In this document: one piece after another, positions 36,889 through 47,928 of the stretch
Position numbering within the stretch: position 1 is the stretch's first letter
How the letters are laid out: the number at the start of each line of letters is the position of its first letter
NCBI RefSeq assembly: GCF_014647135.1
Contig: NZ_BMOP01000001.1
Coordinates: 332,543 to 396,542 of the forward strand
Length of the DNA: 64,000 nt
Origin: Shewanella xiamenensis
GTDB taxonomy: Bacteria > Pseudomonadota > Gammaproteobacteria > Enterobacterales > Shewanellaceae
Reading direction: 5' to 3'
Position numbers and translations under genes: made by a program
The notes under the pieces: generated by a model
Told to the model about the DNA's origin: nothing
Databases searched by the model: none
Seen by the model: only the letters and a program-made list of their open reading frames with translations

Positions 36889-37860
36889 TTAGTGGTTGCG
36901 ATCTACTGATATTTTCGCCAGTGAGACTAATGCGGTTTTAAAATCACTGTCAGGTAATGCCGCAAGTGCAGCAATCGCCTTATTTGATTCCTCAATGGCC
37001 TTTTGCTGAGTATAAGTGAGCGCGCCGCAATGATGCAGAGCGGCAACTATCTTCTCAATCGCATGGGTGCCATCACCTTGCTCAATCGCATGACGAATGA
37101 GTTGCTGCTCTTCTTCTGTGCCATGGGCAATGGCATAGATCAGCGGTAAGGTCGGCTTGCCTTCGGCGAGGTCATCACCGATGTTTTTACCTAACTCTTC
37201 ACTGTCGGCGGTGTAGTCGAGCAAATCGTCGGTCAATTGGAAGGCTGTACCTAAATACTTACCATAATCGCCCAACGCCGTTTCTTGTTCAGGTGTGGCG
37301 CCCGCTAATACAGCGGCAAGTAAGGTTGCGGCTTCGAATAGCTTTGCAGTCTTACAGTAAATCACCCGCATATAGCTTTCTTCGGTAGTATCTGGGTCAT
37401 TACAGTTCATTAGCTGTAATACTTCGCCCTCAGCTAATACGTTGGTGGTATCGGCTAGTACCCGTAATACTCGCATATTGTCGAGTTCAGTCATCATTTG
37501 GAATGAGCGGGTATAAAGGAAGTCACCCACTAATACACTGGCGCTATTACCAAAGAGCGCGTTGGCGGTTTCGCGGCCGCGTCTGAGGGTCGATTCATCG
37601 ACCACATCATCGTGCAGTAATGAAGCGGTATGAATAAATTCAATAATCGCGGCAAGCTTAAGGTGGGCTTCACCTTGATAGTCGACGGCGCGAGCGGCGA
37701 GGACGGATAGTAAAGGACGAAGACGTTTACCACCACCATTGATAATGTAGAAACCTAGCTGGTTGATCAGGGCGACATCTGACTCCAGCTGTTTATAGAT
37801 CAGCTGATTGACTGCTTGCATATCAGTGTCAGCCAGTTGACGAATAGCGTTTAAATCCAT
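36889..37860 (-). CDS. ispB: Octaprenyl diphosphate synthase
   Basis: 323 residues from the ATG at 37860 (frame open to 37884). The two aspartate-rich motifs LLHDDVVDESTLRRG and FQLTDDLLDYTAD bind Mg-diphosphate, and GGKRLRPLL is the N-terminal substrate motif. It chain-elongates farnesyl diphosphate to the side chain of ubiquinone and menaquinone. The arrangement divergent from rplU-rpmA-obg is the conserved gammaproteobacterial one, which supports the octaprenyl assignment over other polyprenyl synthases. Confidence 0.94.
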   Translation of the reverse strand: MDLNAIRQLADTDMQAVNQLIYKQLESDVALINQLGFYIINGGGKRLRPLLSVLAARAVDYQGEAHLKLAAIIEFIHTASLLHDDVVDESTLRRGRETANALFGNSASVLVGDFLYTRSFQMMTELDNMRVLRVLADTTNVLAEGEVLQLMNCNDPDTTEESYMRVIYCKTAKLFEAATLLAAVLAGATPEQETALGDYGKYLGTAFQLTDDLLDYTADSEELGKNIGDDLAEGKPTLPLIYAIAHGTEEEQQLIRHAIEQGDGTHAIEKIVAALHHCGALTYTQQKAIEESNKAIAALAALPDSDFKTALVSLAKISVDRNH

Positions 37861-38018
37861 AATAGACTCTGGTTGTGGGGCCATTACGTACCCGGCCTGT
37901 ATTTTAGGCTCACGTGTTATATAGAATGAATTTTACCTAAAATTCTGACATATGACAGTACTCACACTACTAATGTGCGAGTTATTCCGGCCTTTTTTTA
38001 TTCTTTCCTAATTAGGGC

Positions 38019-38047
38019 TTGCCAGATAAGGATTCTTCGCGTAAACT
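38019..38047 (+). promoter_or_regulatory. Predicted sigma-70 promoter of rplU-rpmA
   Basis: TTGCCA (38019-38024), a 17-base spacer, then TAAACT (38042-38047), followed by the GC-rich discriminator CCGCGCCC typical of stringently controlled ribosomal promoters. The leader then contains a short GC stem around 38080-38105. Confidence 0.55.
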
Positions 38048-38133
38048 CCGCGCCCATTGTCAATAAAGTTTTTGTAGCATCCTGCCCCCAAGAATGTGGG
38101 CCAGCATGTTAGGAATATCGGAGTAAAATAGCT

Positions 38134-38445
38134 ATGTACGCTGTTTTTCAAAGTGGTGGTAAACAACACCGTGTAGCCCCTGGCCACACAGTTCGTTTAG
38201 AAAAATTAGAAGTTGCTACTGGTTCAACTGTTGAATTCGATCAAGTTTTACTGATCGCTGACGGTGAAAAAGTGCACGTTGGTGCTCCTTTAGTGGCTGG
38301 CGGTAAAGTCGTTGCTGAAGTAGTAAGTCATGGTCGTGGCGAGAAAGTAACTATTGTTAAGTTCCGTCGTCGTAAGCACCACGACAAGAAGTTGGGCCAC
38401 CGTCAGTGGTTCACCGAAGTTAAAATTACTGCTATCAACGCATAA
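38134..38445 (+). CDS. rplU: 50S ribosomal protein L21
   Basis: 103 residues, exact family length: [17 protein letters not shown] at the start and [23 protein letters not shown] at the end. It binds 23S rRNA and supports 50S assembly. GGAG lies ahead of the ATG. It is followed 14 bases later by rpmA. Confidence 0.98.
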   Translation: MYAVFQSGGKQHRVAPGHTVRLEKLEVATGSTVEFDQVLLIADGEKVHVGAPLVAGGKVVAEVVSHGRGEKVTIVKFRRRKHHDKKLGHRQWFTEVKITAINA

Positions 38446-38456
38446 TAGGAGTCTAA

Positions 38457-38714
<258 letters not shown>

Positions 38715-38737
38715 TTTTCGAGTCTAGCTTATACTGT

Positions 38738-38770
38738 AAAGCCCCGCCTTTGGTGGGGCTTTCTGTTTTT
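38738..38770 (+). terminator. Terminator after rpmA
   Basis: AAAGCCCCGCC-TTTG-GTGGGGCTTT followed by CTGTTTTTT; the T run is slightly offset, so read-through into obg is plausible. Confidence 0.8.
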
Positions 38771-38897
38771 TGTGCTTCTACTTACCTACGTTTCTGGAGC
38801 GATTTGATAAATCTTTATCAAATTAAGGGCGTTGACTGGTAAGATTGGGAGCAAGTATCTCGAGTTTTTTGGCGACCGATGAAGTTAAACGGTATAA

Positions 38898-40094
<1,197 letters not shown>

Positions 40095-40121
40095 TATCCA
40101 TATCTAAGTTTTGAGAGTTTC

Positions 40122-40883
40122 GTGTACGCAGATACTCAAAATGATATTACTCGGCAAGTTGTGCGAGTTGCACAACTCTTGCTGGCCTACGGTGCTGAAT
40201 CTGATTTAGTTGAAGAAATCAGCCAGCGCCTAGGTCAGGCCTTAGGCTTAGCAAGTATCGAGCTTTCTATTTCCTCCAATTCCCTCGTGTTAACGAGTTT
40301 AGTTCATGGTCGCTGTATCACGACAACGCGTCGGATCCGTGAGCATGGCATTAACATGACCATAGTGTGTGAGTTACAACGTATTTGTTTACTTGCAGAA
40401 AAAGGCCTCTATGGCCCCAATGAAGTGCGCAAACGTTTAGCCCGCATCGAGCCTAAGACCTATCCTCCTTATCTTGTTATATTGATGATAGGCTTATCCT
40501 GCGCGAGTTTTTGTCATCTCTTTAATGGTGATGTCGCGGCTTCTATTATTACCTTTTTCGCCTCTGCAGTGGGAATGTCGGTGCGCCTTGCGATTGCAAA
40601 GCGGCATTTTAATTTGCTGGTGAATTTTGCGGTGACGGCATTTGTCACTAGCATGTTGGCGCAGACGGGTTATGTATTCAACTTGAGTGAGACTCCGCAG
40701 GCGGCTATGGCGGCCAGTGTATTAATGCTGGTGCCGGGATTCCCAATGATCAATGCGATTTCTGATATGGTTAAGGGGCATATGAACGTGGGCATTTCCC
40801 GTTGGGGACATGCAACATTACTGACGGTTTCTTCGGTCATTGGGATTACAATCGCAATGCAACTTGGTGGTATTTTTCTGTGA
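40122..40883 (+). CDS. ThrE-type exporter, large subunit (YjjP-like)
   Basis: 253 residues. A cytoplasmic N-terminal domain (about 1-120, ending PNEVRKRLARIEPKTYP) leads to five membrane helices including LMIGLSCASFCHLFNGDVAASIITFFA and AASVLMLVPGFPMINAISDMVKGH. This is the DUF1212 half of the threonine/serine (and, with YjjB, succinate) exporter family. GTG start at 40122. It is followed by YjjB with a TGATG overlap, so the two proteins form one split transporter. Confidence 0.88.
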   Translation: MYADTQNDITRQVVRVAQLLLAYGAESDLVEEISQRLGQALGLASIELSISSNSLVLTSLVHGRCITTTRRIREHGINMTIVCELQRICLLAEKGLYGPNEVRKRLARIEPKTYPPYLVILMIGLSCASFCHLFNGDVAASIITFFASAVGMSVRLAIAKRHFNLLVNFAVTAFVTSMLAQTGYVFNLSETPQAAMAASVLMLVPGFPMINAISDMVKGHMNVGISRWGHATLLTVSSVIGITIAMQLGGIFL

Positions 40884-41353
40884 TGGAATTACTGACTATT
40901 TTGCTACACGATGCCTTTTTTTCAGCGATCCCTGCCATCGGCTTTGCCATGGTATTTAATGTACCTAAACGCTTTTTAGTCTACTGTGCATTAGCTGGCG
41001 CAATTGGTCATAGCTCTCGCACACTTATGCTGCAATTTGGCTTACCCATTGAGTGGGCGACCTTTGCCGCTGCGGCCTTAGTGGGCACTATTACAATCGG
41101 GTTTGCAAAGCGTCATTTAGCGCCGCCGTTGATGTATGCAGTTGCTGCCATTATCCCCATGATCCCAGGTACTTATGCATTCAATACTGTGATTGCCTTA
41201 GTGCAACTCACGGCACAATCGCAGGTAAGCCAAGAGCTAACAGGCCAAGTGATTAGTAATGGGTTAAAAACAGTCTTTATTCTAGGGGCACTATCGGTTG
41301 GTTTAGCCTTGCCGAGTTTGTTGTACTTTAGAACCCGTCCAGTTATTAAATAA
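40883..41353 (+). CDS. ThrE-type exporter, small subunit (YjjB-like)
   Basis: 156 residues from the ATG at 40883, which overlaps the upstream stop in TGATG. About five helices, with AIGFAMVFNVPKRFLVYCALAGAIGHSSRTL and LMYAVAAIIPMIPGTYAFNTVIAL (the PxIPG motif of DUF3815/ThrE C-terminal half). It completes the exporter begun by the preceding gene. folA follows about 20 bases later, so obg, the exporter and folA may be co-transcribed. Confidence 0.9.
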   Translation: MELLTILLHDAFFSAIPAIGFAMVFNVPKRFLVYCALAGAIGHSSRTLMLQFGLPIEWATFAAAALVGTITIGFAKRHLAPPLMYAVAAIIPMIPGTYAFNTVIALVQLTAQSQVSQELTGQVISNGLKTVFILGALSVGLALPSLLYFRTRPVIK

Positions 41354-41375
41354 AAACAATTCCACAGGAGTGACC

Positions 41376-41858
41376 ATGCGCATTGCTATGATAGCCGCGA
41401 TGGCAAACAATCGAGTCATCGGAAAAGACAATAAAATGCCATGGCATCTACCCGAAGATTTACGCCATTTTAAAGCCATGACCTTAGGTAAGCCAGTTGT
41501 GATGGGCCGTAAAACCTTTGAATCAATCGGTCGACCTTTACCTGGGCGTCATAATATTGTGATTTCTCGCCAAGCGGATTTATTGATCGAGGGTGTAACC
41601 TGTGTCACATCATTTGAAGCTGCCAAAGAGGCGGCTGGCGATTGTGAAGAGTTGGTGGTCATTGGCGGTGGACAATTGTATCAACAGCTATTACCCCAAG
41701 CCGATAGGCTCTATCTAACTCAAATTAACTTAGACGTTGAAGGTGATACCTTTTTCCCTGCTTGGAAAAATGATGAGTGGCAAGAAACCGAATCCGTAGC
41801 GGCTATAAATGCTGATGGGCTGGAATATCGCTTTATCAATTTGGCAAAAAAATGTTAA
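41376..41858 (+). CDS. folA: Dihydrofolate reductase
   Basis: 160 residues, the type-I chromosomal length. MRIAMIAAMANNRVIGKDNKMPWHLPEDLRHFK contains the Trp-flexible loop and the catalytic Asp-equivalent region; VVMGRKTFESIGRPLPGRHNIVIS and VIGGGQLYQQLLPQADRLYLTQI follow. It regenerates tetrahydrofolate with NADPH. AGGAG lies before GTGACC and the ATG at 41376; an in-frame GTG at 41370 overlaps that site and is less likely. Confidence 0.96.
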   Translation: MRIAMIAAMANNRVIGKDNKMPWHLPEDLRHFKAMTLGKPVVMGRKTFESIGRPLPGRHNIVISRQADLLIEGVTCVTSFEAAKEAAGDCEELVVIGGGQLYQQLLPQADRLYLTQINLDVEGDTFFPAWKNDEWQETESVAAINADGLEYRFINLAKKC

Positions 41859-41924
41859 ATTATGTCGTTATGTTGTGTACCCTGTGCGTATGGATTGTCA
41901 ATATGTCGAAGGTATTATACCGGC

Positions 41925-41990
41925 TAGGCGCCAGTAGGCTGAGATAACTGTGTTATCGAGAGCTATCTGGACCTGAGAGGTCAATTATCG
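41925..41990 (+). ncRNA. Structured 5' leader of the DUF3718 gene
   Basis: Two adjacent perfect hairpins, GATAAC-TGT-GTTATC (41943-41957) and GACCT-GAG-AGGTC (41970-41982), lie in the nearly 200-base gap between folA and the DUF3718 gene. The surrounding GGCTGAGATA and ACCTGAGA pieces superficially recall a TPP riboswitch, but the remaining conserved core is missing. It may be a leader RNA of unknown type. Confidence 0.35.
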
Positions 41991-42054
41991 TTAGATATAG
42001 ACGCAGACCATACAAACCATAAAAAAATTATAAGAAAGTATTAAGGAGTATCGG

Positions 42055-42471
42055 ATGCGTCTAATGCCTGTAGCCTTGGCTGCACTAATCGGATTTAGCT
42101 ATGTTTCTGTGCCAACCTCGGCTAAAGCGAATGAAGCAGATCCGCTTGTTGCGAGTATTTGTGATTACGTTAAAGCGAACGATAAAAACCGCTTACGTAA
42201 AAAATTAAAAGAAAGTCGTGTTAAATTGCGCCAAGTTTACAGCGGAATTAGTTGTGACGGCCAAAGCTTACTACGTACCGCCTATGCCGTGAATGCGAAT
42301 GATGCAGGTGAGTTTGTTGCTAAGCGGTTATCCGCCAACGAGCTAAGCGTACCAGAAGCGGATGGCATGACTATCCAAGCTTGGGCTGAGGCAAATGGTC
42401 ATAGTGCCAGTCCTATCACTGCAGCGGTTAAAGAGCGTTTAGGTGCAGGCGCAGGCGGTGAAGAAGAGTAA
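42055..42471 (+). CDS. DUF3718 family periplasmic protein
   Basis: 138 residues. A Sec signal (about 1-25, ending AKA) precedes ADPLVASICDYVKANDKNRLRKKLKESRVKLRQVYSGISCDGQSLLRTAYA, the DUF3718 core with two cysteines likely to form a disulfide. The C terminus is Gly/Glu-rich. The family is largely confined to Shewanella and relatives and has no known role. Good AAGGAGTATCGG site ahead of the ATG. Confidence 0.87.
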   Translation: MRLMPVALAALIGFSYVSVPTSAKANEADPLVASICDYVKANDKNRLRKKLKESRVKLRQVYSGISCDGQSLLRTAYAVNANDAGEFVAKRLSANELSVPEADGMTIQAWAEANGHSASPITAAVKERLGAGAGGEEE

Positions 42472-42525
42472 TAGCCTGTTTAATCATTTTCTCGCGTGCT
42501 TTTACATAGACAAAGAATAATACAT

Positions 42526-42556
42526 AAAAAATGCCGAACTCAGTTCGGCATTTTTT
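42526..42556 (+). terminator. Terminator after the DUF3718 gene
   Basis: AAAAAATGCCGAACT-C-AGTTCGGCATTTTTT, perfectly symmetrical and able to work on both strands. Confidence 0.92.
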
Positions 42557-42716
42557 ATGGGTGTCGTTTAGGCCGTTTTTACCGAATATTGAGCTGAGTT
42601 CCGAAATTGCATTTATAGCATTTGGCTGCGGTATAGCCTGATAACCTAGTTCAAGGGAAAGCGCAAGCCAAAGAAAAGGGCCGCGACAGCGACCCTATTT
42701 ATACCTGAGTGTTTGC

Positions 42717-44738
42717 TTACACTCTAAATTCACCGACAGAAGCTTGTAGCTCTTCGGCAAGCTTAGCCACTTGGTGGCTTGATTGGGCGGTTTGATCTGC
42801 GCCAATCGCGGTCTCTTCCGAAATTGCTGCAATATGTTCTAGTTTTTCAGACACTTGTTGGCTTACTAAATTTTGTTCCTGCGCGGCGTGGGCAATATGA
42901 GTGCCTGCATCATAGGCTTTATGCACCGACTGGCTGATGGTCTCTAGGGCAAGGTTGGCTTGTTCTGTTTTTGCTACGCAGGCATTGGCTTGGGCACGGC
43001 CCATATCCATCGCAGCCACTGCTTGCTGTGCCCCTTGCTGCAATACCTCAATCATTTGTTGAATTTCACGGGTCGAGACTTGGGTTCTTGATGCTAGGCT
43101 TCTTACTTCGTCGGCGACGACCGCAAAGCCACGGCCTTGTTCACCCGCCCGCGCGGCTTCAATGGCCGCGTTTAATGCCAATAGGTTCGTCTGTTCGGCA
43201 ATGCCGCGGATCACATCCAAAATCGAGCCAATTGAGGCGCTATCCGATTGGACCTTGTTAATCACTTGGCCCGCTTTAGCCACTTCTTCCGCTAAGGCCA
43301 GAATAGTGTGTTTATTTTCCTCGGCAATAGCACGCATATGCTTAGCTTCTTGATCAGCTTGTTTAATTTGTGCGAGTGCATCATCGGCACTCATCGACAC
43401 TTGTTGCGCGCTGGAGCTTAATTCTGTCGTTGCAGTAGCCACTTGATCGACTTGATTCTTTTGTTCTTGGATACCCGTGGTGGTTTGTGCGGTGATTGCA
43501 GAGGTCTGTTCAGCTGCGGCGGCAAGCTGGTTTGAACGATCTAAAATACCCGCAATTAAGCCGCGTAAACTATCGACCAAGCGATTACAGTTTTTGGCAA
43601 GTTCAGCAAACTCATCGTGACCTGAATCATCTAATTTATGGGTTAAATTACCTGAAGCGAGCACATTCAGCGCATTGTTTACTTGGTTCAGCGAGCGTTT
43701 TAGGGGCGTGACTACGGCAAAGCTGATAATAACGGCGACAACAATTGCGATAAGCACCACAATCATAGTGCGGATACTGGCTGCATCAATTTGAGCAATG
43801 GTTTCTTGGCTCATTTGTGCCGCAACCGCTTCGATATTATTGCTCACTTCTTCCATGTTACGATCGATGATTTTAGCGTCTTTCTCAATAATGCTGAGTT
43901 GATTCGATGCCGCCAGTGCGTGGTTCAGCTGGCTCGCTTTGAGTTGCACCATAGAATCTGAGCCTTCGAGGAGTGCCAGTACTTTTTTAATATCTTGGTT
44001 AATCGATTCTAAGGTATCAGCTTCAATAATACCCTGCGCATGGCGGTTAACGTATTCGAGCTTATTTTTGCTTTCGCTAAGAATGTAATCAAGTTCCTTG
44101 GAAATGAGTTCGTGTTTACTCATTTCTTCGTTTGTCACCAAATCAGCAATGGTGGTGATGATATTCCCCATGCTGCTATCAATTGCACTGGCTGAAGCTG
44201 CAAGACTCTGGGCATCAGGGTTTTGGCTATTTTCTAAATCGATAATATCGAGCAGTACCGATGAGGCATCATCGGCGGCATTTTCGAGTTTCTTTTTTAA
44301 ATTGATAAGCTGTTCTTGTTTGCTTAACGCGGCTTCTCGCTCGGTAAGCATGGCCAAACTATCCCGCTCAAAGGTAGAAAAGCTTGTATTTAATTGAGAA
44401 ATCAATGATGACAAGTTGTTTTGCTTTTGAACAAGCTGGTTGAGATTGCTGATCTCATTTTTAAACTGGGCGCTATGGTCGTTAAATACTTTACGGATAT
44501 CGGGAATGAGCCGAGATTTTGGGGCATGGTAAGCGATTAATACTTGACGCTGTTGCTCACTTAGGGACTCGGTTAAATGATTGGTCGATTTTAGGGCTGG
44601 TAGGCTGAGTTCTTGCATCATCGCCGAACTATCTTTGAGGCTAATGTTTGTCAGGTAAGAGGTAAATCCTAACAACACAAGTAAAAGCGTGACTATGCTA
44701 AACCCGCCAATGACTCGGGTGGCTACATTAACTTTCAT
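42717..44738 (-). CDS. Methyl-accepting chemotaxis protein with helical periplasmic domain
   Basis: 673 residues. TM1 at about 9-29, a long all-helical periplasmic region of roughly 295 residues, TM2 at about 325-347 ([19 protein letters not shown]), HAMP, then the signalling coiled coil with the hairpin tip [28 protein letters not shown]. The periplasmic part resembles extended helical-bundle sensors and is not a Cache domain, so its ligand class differs from the receptor at 9964-11856. No CheR pentapeptide at the end. It lies between DUF3718 and apaH and breaks the usual closeness of folA and apaH. Confidence 0.92.
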   Translation of the reverse strand: MKVNVATRVIGGFSIVTLLLVLLGFTSYLTNISLKDSSAMMQELSLPALKSTNHLTESLSEQQRQVLIAYHAPKSRLIPDIRKVFNDHSAQFKNEISNLNQLVQKQNNLSSLISQLNTSFSTFERDSLAMLTEREAALSKQEQLINLKKKLENAADDASSVLLDIIDLENSQNPDAQSLAASASAIDSSMGNIITTIADLVTNEEMSKHELISKELDYILSESKNKLEYVNRHAQGIIEADTLESINQDIKKVLALLEGSDSMVQLKASQLNHALAASNQLSIIEKDAKIIDRNMEEVSNNIEAVAAQMSQETIAQIDAASIRTMIVVLIAIVVAVIISFAVVTPLKRSLNQVNNALNVLASGNLTHKLDDSGHDEFAELAKNCNRLVDSLRGLIAGILDRSNQLAAAAEQTSAITAQTTTGIQEQKNQVDQVATATTELSSSAQQVSMSADDALAQIKQADQEAKHMRAIAEENKHTILALAEEVAKAGQVINKVQSDSASIGSILDVIRGIAEQTNLLALNAAIEAARAGEQGRGFAVVADEVRSLASRTQVSTREIQQMIEVLQQGAQQAVAAMDMGRAQANACVAKTEQANLALETISQSVHKAYDAGTHIAHAAQEQNLVSQQVSEKLEHIAAISEETAIGADQTAQSSHQVAKLAEELQASVGEFRV

Positions 44739-44835
44739 AGGATACTCCGGTTATTATTATATTATTCCGAATGAAAAGATTATTAAATTCAGGGCTTAGA
44801 CGCACTGTCGTTTATCGACCAAAGTTAAGGTTAGT

Positions 44836-45660
44836 TTAACTCTTTTTTAACTTTTTTTGGGTAATTTTTTGGTCTTTTTCAAGATGCCATAGGGTGAGAT
44901 GTTCTCCCCAGCAACAGCCTGTATCGAGTGCTTTTAACTTAGGATCTTTCACTTTTCCCATCAATGCAGCCCAATGTCCAAACACTAAGGTGTGACTTTG
45001 GCGTAACGCCGATGTAAATTCAAACCACGGGCGAAGCTGTGGATTACTGCAATTTTCTGGTGGCTGTTTACAATCAAAATCCAAATGACCATCGATATAC
45101 AAATAACGCATGCGGGTCAACGCATTAATACAAAATCGCAGCCGATTTATACCAATAGCACTTGGGTCCCAACGTTCTGCAGTGTCGGTATACATTTGGC
45201 GAATGAGAGCATCGAGATAATCATTTTGCTGTAGGGCTTGGCTAACTAGTTGGGATTCTTGCTTTAATTGTTCTAATGACCATTGCGGTGGCACGCCAGC
45301 ATGGGTCATGATGACGTTATGTTCTGGCAACTCCCGCATTAGGGGTTGCTGCCTAAGCCAGTCGATAAGGCTCGAAATATCCGGTGCGTTTAATAGTGGT
45401 GTGAGGTTATCACTGGGTTTATCCCGCTTAAGTTTGCCATGCAGGGCCAGTAAATGCAGATCGTGGTTCCCGAGAACCGTTTTACCCGCATCACCTAGAG
45501 ATTGAAAAAAGCGCAGTGTCGCTAATGAATCTGGGCCTCTAGCGACAAGATCACCCACCGCCCACAGTTCATCGCGGGATGGATTAAAGTCGACTTTAGC
45601 AAGTAATTTTTGGAGTTCGGCAAAACAGCCTTGGACATCACCAACAAAATAATGGGCCAC
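44836..45660 (-). CDS. apaH: Diadenosine tetraphosphatase
   Basis: 274 residues. Metallophosphatase motifs in order: FVGDVQGCFAELQKLL (GDxxG-type), WAVGDLVARGPDSLATLRF (GDxVxRG), VLGNHDLHLL (GNHD), MTHAGVPP. It cleaves Ap4A to two ADP and also removes Np4N RNA caps. Last gene of the lptD-surA-pdxA-rsmA-apaG-apaH operon, as in E. coli, 21 bases after apaG. Confidence 0.96.
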   Translation of the reverse strand: MAHYFVGDVQGCFAELQKLLAKVDFNPSRDELWAVGDLVARGPDSLATLRFFQSLGDAGKTVLGNHDLHLLALHGKLKRDKPSDNLTPLLNAPDISSLIDWLRQQPLMRELPEHNVIMTHAGVPPQWSLEQLKQESQLVSQALQQNDYLDALIRQMYTDTAERWDPSAIGINRLRFCINALTRMRYLYIDGHLDFDCKQPPENCSNPQLRPWFEFTSALRQSHTLVFGHWAALMGKVKDPKLKALDTGCCWGEHLTLWHLEKDQKITQKKLKKS

Positions 45661-45681
45661 AGTATCCTTTCTTAAATTAAA

Positions 45682-46062
45682 TCAGTGTAATAAACCAGGG
45701 GTCGCTAAACGGAAGGGCTTAATGGTTGCCTTAAAACGTTCGCCAGATTCGCTGACCATACCATAAGTTCCATACATAATGCCAAGAGGCGTATCGAGTA
45801 CTGTGCCACTGGTATATTGGTAGGCGGTATTGGGTGGAATGCTTGGGGTTTCGCCGACTACTCCTGCACCTTGTACTTCAGTCATTTTGCCGTTCGCGTC
45901 GGTAATGATCCAGTGACGGGTTTCGAGTTTTGCGGTCTGCTCACCGAGGTTGATAATGGTGATAGTGTAGCTAAAGAGGTATTTCTGATCCTCTGGCGAG
46001 GATTGTTGTTCAATATACTCGGTTTTGACTTCGACTCGGATAGAGTTATCCAATACGCTCAT
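45682..46062 (-). CDS. apaG: ApaG protein
   Basis: 126 residues, the usual length. YLFSYTITIINLGEQTAKLETRHWIITDANG and PNTAYQYTSGTVLDTPLGIMYGTY match the ApaG fibronectin-III-like fold. It is associated with cobalt resistance and Mg2+ phenotypes in enterics; the activity is unproven. ATG at 46062 follows AGGAACTCAC; the frame is open to 46089. Confidence 0.95.
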   Translation of the reverse strand: MSVLDNSIRVEVKTEYIEQQSSPEDQKYLFSYTITIINLGEQTAKLETRHWIITDANGKMTEVQGAGVVGETPSIPPNTAYQYTSGTVLDTPLGIMYGTYGMVSESGERFKATIKPFRLATPGLLH

Positions 46063-46114
46063 GTGAGTTCCTACAATGATATTGGGCACCTAGGTGCCCA
46101 TCAAACTTAACTGC

Positions 46115-46921
46115 TTAAGCCTGCTTATCACATACCATATTCGCCATTGCAACATATTGTTCAACGGAGATTTGTTCTGGACGCAGGTTGTGATCGATAC
46201 CTAACTGTTCGAACTCTTCATCACTTAACACTTGTTTGAGATTATTACGCAGTGTTTTGCGGCGCATATTGAATGCCGTGGTACATAGCTGGCGTAGCAC
46301 ATTCACATCTTTACAGGGGAAGGGTTTTTCAGCATAGGGCAAAAGGCGCACTACCGCTGAATCCACTTTCGGTGGCGGTGCAAAGCTATGGGGTGGTACT
46401 TCGAGTACGGGGACCACTTGGCAAAAATATTGTGCCATAACCGTTAATCTGCCATAGGCTTTCGTGCCTGGACTTGCAGATAAACGCAGTACTACTTCCT
46501 TCTGCAACATAAAGTGCATGGTTTCAATCAGTTCGGCAAACTCGAACAGATGGAACATTAACGGAGTTGAAATATTGTAAGGTAAGTTACCAAAAACTTT
46601 GAGTTTTTTACCTGGGACAACCAACTGACTAAAATCAAACTGCAATGCATCGCCCTGATGAATGGTGAGCTTATCCTTAAGTACTGGGTGATGCTGCAAG
46701 CGCTCAACCAAATCGCGGTCTAACTCCACTACTGTGAGATTGTCTATCGAGGAGGCGACTGGCTCCGTTAAAGCGCCAAGGCCTGGGCCGATCTCTACCA
46801 TCACATGGTCGTTATCGGGGGCGATCGCACCCACAATGCGGTTAATCACATTGTTATCAGTTAAGAAGTTTTGTCCGAAACGCTTTCTGGCCGTGTGGCC
46901 TAAATGTACTTTGCTACTCAT
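46115..46921 (-). CDS. rsmA: 16S rRNA dimethyladenosine transferase
   Basis: 268 residues. [11 protein letters not shown] at the start, SAM-binding [13 protein letters not shown], catalytic [14 protein letters not shown]. Dimethylates two adjacent adenines in helix 45 of 16S rRNA during 30S maturation. Also called ksgA. It sits between pdxA and apaG with short gaps, in the conserved operon. Confidence 0.97.
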   Translation of the reverse strand: MSSKVHLGHTARKRFGQNFLTDNNVINRIVGAIAPDNDHVMVEIGPGLGALTEPVASSIDNLTVVELDRDLVERLQHHPVLKDKLTIHQGDALQFDFSQLVVPGKKLKVFGNLPYNISTPLMFHLFEFAELIETMHFMLQKEVVLRLSASPGTKAYGRLTVMAQYFCQVVPVLEVPPHSFAPPPKVDSAVVRLLPYAEKPFPCKDVNVLRQLCTTAFNMRRKTLRNNLKQVLSDEEFEQLGIDHNLRPEQISVEQYVAMANMVCDKQA

Positions 46922-46935
46922 TAATATCTAATCGT

Positions 46936-47922
46936 TTAGTTTTTTGAGGATAACTCAATGGCTTTATTCAAGGCGCAGACAAAACTGCCGATATCGGCTT
47001 TGCCAGTTCCCGCAAGATCGAGCGCCGTACCATGGTCAACCGAGGTACGGATATAAGGTAAACCCAAGGTAATGTTTACCGATTTGCCAAATCCTTGTGA
47101 CTTTAGAACGGGTAGACCTTGGTCGTGGTACATGGCCAAGACGACATCCGCGTCCTGTAAATATTTAGGTTGGAACAGGGTATCGGCAGGGAGGGGGCCG
47201 ACAATGTTCATTTGAAACTCATTACGTAGTTCATTGAGAGCGGGAATAATCACATCGATCTCTTCACGCCCTAAATGTCCATCTTCACCCGCATGGGGAT
47301 TTAAGCCACAGACATAAATCTTGGGCGAAGCAATGGCAAACTTGCTGATAAGGTCAGCGTGTAAAATCTTGATAATATGATGTAAGCGTTGGCGTGTAAT
47401 AGCTTTAGCAACATAAGCCAGTGGAATATGAGTGGTCACCAGTGCCACTTGTAAACCTTGAGTTGCTAACATCATCACTACATCGGGGCAGTTAGCCTGA
47501 TGGGCAAAAAACTCGGTGTGACCACTAAAGGAAATCCCTGCTTGATTGATGATCCCCTTATGCACTGGGCCGGTGACAACGGCATCAAACTCGCCACTCA
47601 TGTTTTTTTCACCTGCGTAACGCAGAGTCTCAACCACATAGGTACTATTTTGCTCATCAAGTTGCCCACAAACGGCTTCAGTGACGAGCTTGAAGGGGGC
47701 GATTGTCAGCGTACCTGCTGCTTGAGGTTTTGGGGCCTGATCAGGCAAATAGGGGCGAAAGGTAACATGAAGGCCAAGTCGTTTAGCCCGGCTGGCTAAC
47801 AATTCAGGATCCGCACAAACGACTAACTCAGCAGGCCAAGCCTGCTGAGCCAGTTGCACGACTAAATCGGGGCCGATACCCGCAGGTTCTCCGGGGGTAA
47901 CGGCAATACGTTTAGTGGTCAA
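46936..47922 (-). CDS. pdxA: 4-hydroxythreonine-4-phosphate dehydrogenase
   Basis: 328 residues. Metal-binding histidines appear in [29 protein letters not shown] and [17 protein letters not shown]. The N terminus [17 protein letters not shown] is typical. It makes the aminoketone intermediate of pyridoxal phosphate synthesis in the deoxyxylulose-dependent route. It begins six bases after surA and leads into rsmA. Confidence 0.96.
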   Translation of the reverse strand: MTTKRIAVTPGEPAGIGPDLVVQLAQQAWPAELVVCADPELLASRAKRLGLHVTFRPYLPDQAPKPQAAGTLTIAPFKLVTEAVCGQLDEQNSTYVVETLRYAGEKNMSGEFDAVVTGPVHKGIINQAGISFSGHTEFFAHQANCPDVVMMLATQGLQVALVTTHIPLAYVAKAITRQRLHHIIKILHADLISKFAIASPKIYVCGLNPHAGEDGHLGREEIDVIIPALNELRNEFQMNIVGPLPADTLFQPKYLQDADVVLAMYHDQGLPVLKSQGFGKSVNITLGLPYIRTSVDHGTALDLAGTGKADIGSFVCALNKAIELSSKN

Positions 47923-47928
47923 TTTACC

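Noticed and set aside
41905..41985. TPP riboswitch ahead of the DUF3718 gene
   Set aside because: GGCTGAGATA is TPP-like, but the conserved downstream CTGATCTGGATAATGCCAGCG segment and the spacing are absent, and the gene has no thiamine link.
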